Source: M3007 sp039804245
Lineage (GTDB): Bacteria; Bacteroidota; Bacteroidia; Chitinophagales; Saprospiraceae
NCBI GenBank assembly: GCA_039804245.1
Contig: JBDLWO010000233.1
Coordinates: 1-24,989, forward strand
DNA length: 24,989 nucleotides
Direction: 5' to 3'
The translations under genes were made by a program, and so were the position numbers. Below the pieces are notes generated by a model, which saw only the letters and a list, made by a program, of their open reading frames with translations, was not told the DNA's origin and made no database searches. Below are positions 14,923 to 22,728 of this stretch, in pieces. Each line of letters opens with the position of its first letter. Positions within the stretch are counted from its first letter, which is position 1.

Positions 14923-17900
14923 ATGCGTTTAAAGTACTCTGTAGTGATTGCGGCCCTGTGTGTTGCAGCCACCTCCGTTCTTGCCCAGTCTGTCTCCACC
15001 TGTTTGCCAACCGCGGCAAGTGACTATCAGTCCATTGTTTTCCTGAACTTTGGCTTCGCCAATAATTCATTTTCAACAAAGTTCCGCACCAGTGCCACTG
15101 TTGGGCAGCCATTGGTGGAAACCGGACTCAGCACCTCGAATGTGACGACAACCGGATACTGGTCTCAGTTTCTGGTTCCGCCGCTGCCCCCTACCGTAAC
15201 GGCCTCACAGGGCGAGTATCTGGACCGGATTCAGGTGAGCTGGCGGCCCAATCCGTTGGGAGCGGCACCTAGCGTGGGTTACAAACTTTTCCGCGACGGG
15301 GTGTTTCAGGCGCTGCTGGATCCCAATACCTTTAACTACAACGATTACAATGTAATTGCCGGGAAATCCTATAAATACTCAGTGAGGGGTGTTAATGAGT
15401 ACGGAGACGGTTGTGCCACCGATGCGGTGGGTTTTATGGTTCCGAACGGTACCGTAACGGGGTGGGCATCTACCCGGAATTCCAATGCTGTGCCAGATGT
15501 ACTCGTATCTCTAATGCCGTTGCAGGGGTACTCCCTGGTGCTGGATGCCGATCCGGTAACGGGTGCGTACGGCGGGGCGGTAGCTATTGACACCACCAAT
15601 GGAAACAGGTATTTCCCGACCACAGGCACACAGGACTATACGCTCACCTTTTGGGTAAAAAATAGTGGAAGCCAAACTGGTACACTGATCGAGTTTGATG
15701 GTTATCCACTTGAAGTACGCGGGTACGGTGATGGGGTACAGGTGTTTCTTAATAATTCAGCAGTAACAGAAAAGGTATTGTTCGACCCTGGAACGGAGAC
15801 CAAATGGCATCATATTGCCATTTCTCATACGAACCAGGTATTCAGATTATACCTGGATGGAAATCTGAAAACACTGGTATCAGCGGGGTTGCCCATCGGC
15901 TTTAGTAACCGCCTCTATCTGGGTAATAAAGAAAGGACAAACACTGGCTGGAGCGGCAACCTGGATGAACTGCGTATTTATCATCGCCGGCTTACTGAGA
16001 TTGATTTGCGGGAGGTTTTGGTGGGAACAGCCTCCTCTTCCACGCCGGATTTAAAATACTACTGGAAGTTTGACGAGCAGCTGGGCAACAATTCATTTGA
16101 TATAATGAACCGTTTAAAACTGTATTTCTGCGGGGCCTATTTCTCAACAGCAATGTTCGCCAGCGGTTCACGCACAGATATACCTATGGTGTGTACCTCT
16201 GCCAGAACAGACGAAACAGGTTTTTATACCATTGAAAGTGCCAGTTACGGCACGGGAACTACATTTATTGCCAGGCCCTCCAAGTTTTTCTACCTGAACT
16301 GGGCCCTTCAGTTTGCCAAAAACAGCAAATCTTATGCCACACTCCCCGATTTCGCGCTTCCTCCGCAGTCAACCATCGAAATGACTGTTTACAGCGATGG
16401 TCCCGATCCTGCGCCGCAGACGTTGCTTTCAAAGAAGTGGGGTGCCAACAACTTCTCCCTGAAATTAATGCAAAACCAGTCAGACCAGACCAAAAGTGAT
16501 CTGTTGATTGATATCAACGGAGGTACTGGTCAGAACAGTGTGGTTGGTCAGCTCCCTACAGGATATACACATCTGGCCTTTAATATTGACAGCACCAGTG
16601 CCGACACTCGCACCATTACTACCTATGTAAATGGTACCCTGAAATCAACAAACGTGTTTTCCAACATAACTGGCAACTGGTCAGATACCACTACAAGATG
16701 GATACTGGGGGCCGATCGGACCGGGCTGGGCGATATCAACAATGAAAACAACTTCAATAATTTCTACTCAGGACTGATAGACGAGTTTGTGGTGTACAAC
16801 TCTAAACTCGATTCACTTAAAATCAAAGGGCATAATCTTGTAGCCCGAGAAATGACCGAGCCCGGAATAATTGTATATTTCACGCTGGATGAAGGTGATG
16901 GTCCAACTTTGAATAACTGTGGATCATTGCCGTTGGGTTTTGGTTATTTGTATAATACCAGATGGAACAGTTTTGCCAAATTCGGCAAGGTTGAACCACA
17001 CGAGTTCTTGCCTGCGACGCGCCAGGTTACCCTGAATCCGAGCGTAACATCCGTAGATCAGGTAGATTTCACCGATATTTCATCGATACCTGTTTCCGGT
17101 TTTGTACGTTACAGCAATACTGATTGTTTCGCCGACCAAGTGGAAATTACAAATGATGGCCTGCCGTTTTCACCCCCTATTTTTACCGATTCTGTTGGAA
17201 GGTTCATTATTGACGTACAGCCGGGCAAAAGTTTCAGACTAAAACCAAAATTTGAGGATCATCAGTTTATACCGGCTTTCTGGGATATAACCAAGGTGAC
17301 TACTCCAATCGCCGGGATAGTTTTCAATGATAATACCACCCGTACCGTGAAAGTAACGGTGGCAGGCGGCGATTGCAAGGTGAGTACACTGGGTGACAAT
17401 CTGGGTACTGACTACAAAAGTCTGAAGCTTCAGATCCGCAATGCCGGTAACGATTGCTATGAACGATACGGTGAAATGACAGACGGTATTACGTATGAGT
17501 TCAGGAATGTGCCTCCGTTCAGGCAACTGAATGTGGGCCTGTTCTCGCATGAAAATAACGATATCAAAAATGCCATTCAGTCGATAGGGGCATATACAGT
17601 GGATATAACGAAGAGAGATACTGCTTTGGAGTTCATATACCGCAATCCCGAACTGGAGGTAGACATCTATGATGGACTGGCACCAACCTGTAATGATTTG
17701 AAATACTGGGATCCTCCGCTACCGGCAGGTGCCACGGCTGACAGTGTTAGAGTCCGGAAGTGGACTCCGCCGCTGCCGTTGGGCGCAACACCTGACTATA
17801 CCAATATGAAGGTGATATTTAATTCAACCTCCCTTCCCATTGTTAACAACCAGATCAATATTGGAACGACGACATACACCTACAGTGAGTACAACATCAA

Positions 17901-20900
17901 TCTCGGCAGCGGTACCGTCAATATTAGCTCCAATGTACATACACTGACACCCTCAGTTGCCAAAACAATACTTGAACAGGGATCTAATGAGACAGTCAAG
18001 CTCCGTATTCAAGAAGAGTACCCCGGAGGCACCTGTATTCTCAATGAAGCTGATCTGCGCTTTGTAAACGGACTTGCGGATGAGGTGAAGGAAACAAATC
18101 TGGTAGCTGCAACTCATTCTCATACCGGTGTTCTGGCCGCTCCATCCGGGAATCCGCTGGCCAACAAAAGTATCAAAGTACGGCTGACGCTTCAGCCTCT
18201 CATTAACTCGTCACAGAGTCACGCATACTACCGCGAAGTTCACACAGTCAAAACAAACGATACGGGCGGCTATACGGTTGTATTGGGCAATGGTGTCAGA
18301 GATACCATCGTGAAGGGTACTTTTGCCGAGGTACCCTGGTATCCCAGTACTGATGCTCCCTTCCTGAAGGTGGAAGTAGATACCGTAACCAACGGTAACT
18401 ACCTGCAGCATGGTACCACAGCACGTGTAATACATCCGCCTACTACACACACCTACAAATTCAAAGTGGGTGATACAAATCCTGTGAGTCCATACTACAA
18501 AACCATGCAGGTTATTGCCACAACACCGGATGGTCGTCAGGGATCAACGGACCGTGTGGCGGTAATCAGTGGTACCCGTCCGAATGGTGAGCGTTTTACA
18601 ACCTATCTGCCCGAAAAACCTACGCTGATTCTTCGGGATCCGCCAGGTGATGGGAGTTATGCATATATTTCAAAGGACTCGACGGTGTGCAGGTCTTATT
18701 CATTTCAATTTGAAAAAGGCGGGTCTCTGCTGATTGAAAAAGAATTTGATACAACTCCCAAGACTTACACAGTGGCTGCTCCTCTTGGAATAGGTACTAT
18801 GGTCGAGGCAGAAGGTGGAGTTAATGTCTCCGGCTCTTTTCAGGTAGGTTATTCCAGAATTGACGATAAAGGATGGGAAACCTGTATGACTTTCAATAAT
18901 ATAATCAGTACCAGTGATGCAGATATCATCGTTGGAGGTGATCAGGGGGGCGATGTTTATGTCGGAACCGCACAAAATATCATTTTTGGAACGTCTGATC
19001 AGATAAAAGTTGATAAATGTGTGATTCAGGCCAATCAGGTTATTGTGTTTAAACCGGGGAAACCAACCGTTTTCCGATACTCGGAATACTTTATCAAACA
19101 CTACCTGATTCCGTACCTTGGCACTTTGGCAATAGCCTACGATGGTGTGGGGAAAACGGACAGCGCCAACATCATGCGCCAATCCAGCCAGTTGTGGAAG
19201 GACTATATCGAATTGAATAATCAGACCAAAAATTCAGCAAAGTTTGAAAGTAATGTATCCTTTGATGCAGGCACCACTTATGAGGGCTCAATTACCAGTT
19301 CGAGAGATGACTATGAAGCTTCTGATGATGTTGCCGAGGAGATTGTGTCCCTTTTTACAAAAATCAATCTTTCAATAGCAGGACTTGGTTTCGAGTTTGA
19401 CTTGACGACTGAAGTAGCTTTCAATGAAACATTTCATAACGAGAATTCAAAGTCAAAAGCAACAACAACGGGATATGTTCTTGCCGATGATGATCCCGGT
19501 GATGCGTTCAGCGTGGATATCCTGAATGATCCCGTTTTTGGAACCCCGGTATTCAAAATCAAATCAGGCCAATCTTCTTGTCCCTGGGAAAAGGGTACGG
19601 CATCGCGTGACAAACCGTTACTGGAGCCTGTCGCAGGATATCCGCTCGAGGCTATCAATATACCGTCCAAAGAGGCAGCCGTATTCAGGTTCAATCTGGG
19701 AAATAACAGCCAGACTTATGAAACGCGGTCCTATAATCTTTCTGCAAGTAATGAAGATAATCCCCATGGTGCAGTTATAAAGTTAAATGGAGCCGTACTG
19801 AACAGTGATGCAAGTTATTCAGTTGAGAGTCAAAAGTCCGTGGAAGCTACCATTACGGTAGAAAGAGGGCCAGTAGAGTACATTTATGAAGATCTGGTAA
19901 TTGGATTTTCGTCCGGCTGTGAGACCGATACTTTCAACCAACTCGCCTTCACTAGTCAGAATATCAGTGTCAACTTTGTGCGCCCGTGCAGCGAGGTGGA
20001 TATTGACTACCCCCGCAATAATTATGTCATTCTCCGGAATGATCTGGCTGTTACACCCACCAATTCCACTGTCCGCGATATCATTGTAAATAATTATAGT
20101 CTGATTGATCCGAATTTCCAGGCAATCAGGGTACAGTACCGCCGCGCCGACGGAAATGGTATCTGGACAAATATTCTGGCGCCGGCCACTTTCACGGGCT
20201 CTAATCCGCACGAGCGCTGGAACAGCAAAAATCCGGATTATCTGGCCTGGAGCGGCAGCCCAAACCCAGATACGCTCGGACCCATTTCCACTACATTCCA
20301 ATGGGAAACGGCCGGACTGGTTGACGGAGAATATGAGTTGCGCGCCATTTCTGTGTGCGGTGGCCCTGCTGCAGGTATGGAGGGAAGCTCGTATTATATA
20401 CCCATCCGTATTGACCGCGATGCTCCCAAAATTGTGGCATTTGAACCCTCCGATGGTGTTTACAATATCGGAGATGAAATATCTGTGACATTCGACAAGC
20501 CGCTCAATACATCCCGTTTTGCCCCGCCAACCGGTAATCCGTTTGGCAAGGTGGACCTGTTCGACACAGAACCACTAGCCGGTACCGGGCAGATTGACGT
20601 AACGGTAACAGCCTATGAGAACAAGATATTTATCGTTCCAAATGTGCTGAACAAATTTATGGAGAATAAAATCCTGCGTCTGGAACTGAAAGATCTGGAA
20701 GATCTGGTAGGTAACAATACCGGGAATAATCCCATGAAATGGCTCAACAAAGTCCCCGAATTCTATGTCAACCGCAATGAACTGGCCTGGCTCACCGACT
20801 CGGTGGGCATGACCAAGCGAATGGAGAATACCAAAACAATTCAGGTCAATATCCACAACAGCGGCGGCTATCCGGTGCCTTTTGAAATCAGGGATTACCC

Positions 20901-22689
20901 CGACTGGGTACATGTGGTACCGAATACCGGTACGCTGGCACCCAACGAGATTCGCGCCATCAGTTTCACTGCCGACTCCACACTGGCGTTCGGATACTGG
21001 CAGGACTCGGTCACGCTTCGCACCCTGACGGGCGTGGCACCCCCGCTGGCCTTTATGGGTGGCGACGAGCGCATTCCCCTGGGTGTGCGCGTGGTGTGCA
21101 GTCCGCCCGCGTGGGCGCTCGACCCGGGCCAGTTCGAAGGCAGCATGAATCTGGTGCTGAAGCTTAATGTACAGGGGACAATCTCCACGGATGAGGAGGA
21201 TATTGTCGGCGCATTCATTGACGGGCAGTTGCGCGGCCGCGCGAACGTGCAGTATGTACCGCAGGTGAGTTATCCCGGCAATAATGTATATCTCGCATAC
21301 CTCACAGTCTATGGCTCGGCTGCCGACCTGAACAAACCGGTCAGTCTGCAAATTTGGGATGCCTCCGCCTGCCTGCTTTACGGTACAGTAGCTGAAAGCT
21401 ATGGCTTCATCCCTGATGGTATCAATGGCGACGCCAATGCGCCCGCCACGGCCACGACCAACAGTATGGTGCTCCGGCAAATACCGGTCACGCCGGGCTG
21501 GAACTGGATATCGTTCAATCTGGCGTTCCCCAACCCGGCCATCAATACGGCACTCAGCAGCCTGAAATATCCTGCCAACGACCTGGTGAAGAGTCAGACG
21601 CAGTTTGCCAATTATTTCGGATCTGCCTGGGTGGGCTCTCTGACCACCCTCGATAACCGGAAGATGTACCAGTACCGGGCCGACAGAGCTGATACCATTC
21701 AAATGCTCGGTCTTTGCCTGCCGGATACCATGTCGGTATATGTGAAAACAGGCTGGAACTGGATCGGATACCTTCCGTCTTTCTCGCTGCCCGTGAACAG
21801 CGCCCTGTCTAAACTCCGTACGGATGGTGTGATACAGGCCGGTGACCTGATCAAGAGCAGAACAGGGTTCGCCCAGTATATCGTCAACCCGGTTTATACA
21901 GGCTGGCTGGGCAATCTGGAGTATATGATGCCCCCGTATGGTTACCAGCTCAAACTGACCAGATCGGGTGTTGCAGGCGCCAAATTGACTTATCCGCCTC
22001 AGGGCCTGATCGGAGACGGCAGCCATGCTGCAAACCGGGGCGGTAATATGCCGGCATTCTGGACGGTGGATCCGTCGCAGTATGAAAGCAGCGCCACACT
22101 CATTGGTATGCTCGGAGTGAACGGAAACAACCTGACAGGTGCCTCCATGGAACTGGGTGCATTTGTAGGTGATGAGGTGCGCGGCTCGGCACAGGCCATG
22201 TTCGTGGAGCCGCTGAACAGCTATCTGTTTTTCCTGACCTATTACTCCAACAACAACGGCGATCCGATCAGTTTCAAACTGTATGACAGTGATAACGGCC
22301 TGATACGCGAACTCGCTCAGACCATGTTCTTCACGGCTGATAACCATCAGGGCAGCATGGACATTCCTTTCCCGTTCTCGTATAGTGGACTATCGGGCAC
22401 AGAAGATGTGCTCTCCGATGGTTTGAGTCTTGATGTCAGGCCCAATCCGTTCAGCCAGTCCACCGAAATCCGCTTTGCCCTGAAACAGGCATCGCCGGCG
22501 TACATCACAGTGACTGATCTGAACGGAAAAACAGTGTCGTTTTTCGAGGGTTACGGACAGGAGGGTATGAATGCTATCGAATGGAAAGGTACATCTTACA
22601 GCGGAGTTCCGTTACAGCCAGGTGTCTATTTCGTCAAGTTGAAAACGGATGCCGGAATGGCTATCCGCAAAGTAATGATTCAGCGATAG
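14923..22689 (+). CDS. Giant T9SS-exported LamG/Ig multidomain exoprotein
   Basis: The protein has 2588 residues with a signal peptide (MRLKYSVVIAALCVAATSVLA, then QSV). Visible order: N-terminal beta region; FN3-like module (about 85-175); LamG-like jelly roll 1 (about 203-366; GNLDELRIYHRRL) and 2 (about 461-644; SGLIDEFVVYNSKL); carboxypeptidase-regulatory-like modules; a long unrecognised core (about 1290-1620); an SbsA-like Ig (Big_5) domain (about 1832-1941; DAPKIVAFEPSDG); a BACON/ASH-like module (about 1965-2060); a W-DP/GAF module (2064-2155); two tandem GWNWI modules (from 2192 and 2277); a second W-DP/GAF module (2380-2470); and a type-A T9SS sorting domain (about 2500-2588; LDVRPNPFSQSTEIRF, GVYFVKL, ending RKVMIQR). 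Probably outer-surface or secreted; LamG domains suggest glycan or protein binding. Middle gene of a three-gene operon. Confidence 0.9.
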   Translation: MRLKYSVVIAALCVAATSVLAQSVSTCLPTAASDYQSIVFLNFGFANNSFSTKFRTSATVGQPLVETGLSTSNVTTTGYWSQFLVPPLPPTVTASQGEYLDRIQVSWRPNPLGAAPSVGYKLFRDGVFQALLDPNTFNYNDYNVIAGKSYKYSVRGVNEYGDGCATDAVGFMVPNGTVTGWASTRNSNAVPDVLVSLMPLQGYSLVLDADPVTGAYGGAVAIDTTNGNRYFPTTGTQDYTLTFWVKNSGSQTGTLIEFDGYPLEVRGYGDGVQVFLNNSAVTEKVLFDPGTETKWHHIAISHTNQVFRLYLDGNLKTLVSAGLPIGFSNRLYLGNKERTNTGWSGNLDELRIYHRRLTEIDLREVLVGTASSSTPDLKYYWKFDEQLGNNSFDIMNRLKLYFCGAYFSTAMFASGSRTDIPMVCTSARTDETGFYTIESASYGTGTTFIARPSKFFYLNWALQFAKNSKSYATLPDFALPPQSTIEMTVYSDGPDPAPQTLLSKKWGANNFSLKLMQNQSDQTKSDLLIDINGGTGQNSVVGQLPTGYTHLAFNIDSTSADTRTITTYVNGTLKSTNVFSNITGNWSDTTTRWILGADRTGLGDINNENNFNNFYSGLIDEFVVYNSKLDSLKIKGHNLVAREMTEPGIIVYFTLDEGDGPTLNNCGSLPLGFGYLYNTRWNSFAKFGKVEPHEFLPATRQVTLNPSVTSVDQVDFTDISSIPVSGFVRYSNTDCFADQVEITNDGLPFSPPIFTDSVGRFIIDVQPGKSFRLKPKFEDHQFIPAFWDITKVTTPIAGIVFNDNTTRTVKVTVAGGDCKVSTLGDNLGTDYKSLKLQIRNAGNDCYERYGEMTDGITYEFRNVPPFRQLNVGLFSHENNDIKNAIQSIGAYTVDITKRDTALEFIYRNPELEVDIYDGLAPTCNDLKYWDPPLPAGATADSVRVRKWTPPLPLGATPDYTNMKVIFNSTSLPIVNNQINIGTTTYTYSEYNINLGSGTVNISSNVHTLTPSVAKTILEQGSNETVKLRIQEEYPGGTCILNEADLRFVNGLADEVKETNLVAATHSHTGVLAAPSGNPLANKSIKVRLTLQPLINSSQSHAYYREVHTVKTNDTGGYTVVLGNGVRDTIVKGTFAEVPWYPSTDAPFLKVEVDTVTNGNYLQHGTTARVIHPPTTHTYKFKVGDTNPVSPYYKTMQVIATTPDGRQGSTDRVAVISGTRPNGERFTTYLPEKPTLILRDPPGDGSYAYISKDSTVCRSYSFQFEKGGSLLIEKEFDTTPKTYTVAAPLGIGTMVEAEGGVNVSGSFQVGYSRIDDKGWETCMTFNNIISTSDADIIVGGDQGGDVYVGTAQNIIFGTSDQIKVDKCVIQANQVIVFKPGKPTVFRYSEYFIKHYLIPYLGTLAIAYDGVGKTDSANIMRQSSQLWKDYIELNNQTKNSAKFESNVSFDAGTTYEGSITSSRDDYEASDDVAEEIVSLFTKINLSIAGLGFEFDLTTEVAFNETFHNENSKSKATTTGYVLADDDPGDAFSVDILNDPVFGTPVFKIKSGQSSCPWEKGTASRDKPLLEPVAGYPLEAINIPSKEAAVFRFNLGNNSQTYETRSYNLSASNEDNPHGAVIKLNGAVLNSDASYSVESQKSVEATITVERGPVEYIYEDLVIGFSSGCETDTFNQLAFTSQNISVNFVRPCSEVDIDYPRNNYVILRNDLAVTPTNSTVRDIIVNNYSLIDPNFQAIRVQYRRADGNGIWTNILAPATFTGSNPHERWNSKNPDYLAWSGSPNPDTLGPISTTFQWETAGLVDGEYELRAISVCGGPAAGMEGSSYYIPIRIDRDAPKIVAFEPSDGVYNIGDEISVTFDKPLNTSRFAPPTGNPFGKVDLFDTEPLAGTGQIDVTVTAYENKIFIVPNVLNKFMENKILRLELKDLEDLVGNNTGNNPMKWLNKVPEFYVNRNELAWLTDSVGMTKRMENTKTIQVNIHNSGGYPVPFEIRDYPDWVHVVPNTGTLAPNEIRAISFTADSTLAFGYWQDSVTLRTLTGVAPPLAFMGGDERIPLGVRVVCSPPAWALDPGQFEGSMNLVLKLNVQGTISTDEEDIVGAFIDGQLRGRANVQYVPQVSYPGNNVYLAYLTVYGSAADLNKPVSLQIWDASACLLYGTVAESYGFIPDGINGDANAPATATTNSMVLRQIPVTPGWNWISFNLAFPNPAINTALSSLKYPANDLVKSQTQFANYFGSAWVGSLTTLDNRKMYQYRADRADTIQMLGLCLPDTMSVYVKTGWNWIGYLPSFSLPVNSALSKLRTDGVIQAGDLIKSRTGFAQYIVNPVYTGWLGNLEYMMPPYGYQLKLTRSGVAGAKLTYPPQGLIGDGSHAANRGGNMPAFWTVDPSQYESSATLIGMLGVNGNNLTGASMELGAFVGDEVRGSAQAMFVEPLNSYLFFLTYYSNNNGDPISFKLYDSDNGLIRELAQTMFFTADNHQGSMDIPFPFSYSGLSGTEDVLSDGLSLDVRPNPFSQSTEIRFALKQASPAYITVTDLNGKTVSFFEGYGQEGMNAIEWKGTSYSGVPLQPGVYFVKLKTDAGMAIRKVMIQR
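21496..21990 (+). repeat. Two tandem GWNWI modules in the giant LamG protein
   Basis: Copies begin at residues 2192 and 2277, each opening with GWNWI and sharing the order aliphatic-rich strand, NTALSSL / NSALSKL, DLVKSQTQFANY / DLIKSRTGFAQY, WVGSL / WLGNL, and a Y-Y/Y-Q end. They are diverged at DNA level and sandwiched between two W-DP/GAF modules. Confidence 0.75.
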
Positions 22690-22728
22690 GCTGGCAAATC
22701 CGTCTTTTCACTGCGAAATTTTCAAATC

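Noticed and set aside
20575..22347. Long minus-strand open frame (590 codons)
   Set aside because: It lies wholly antisense to the recognised Ig, W-DP/GAF and GWNWI modules of the giant protein, has no recognisable domain, and is a by-product of the sense codon usage.
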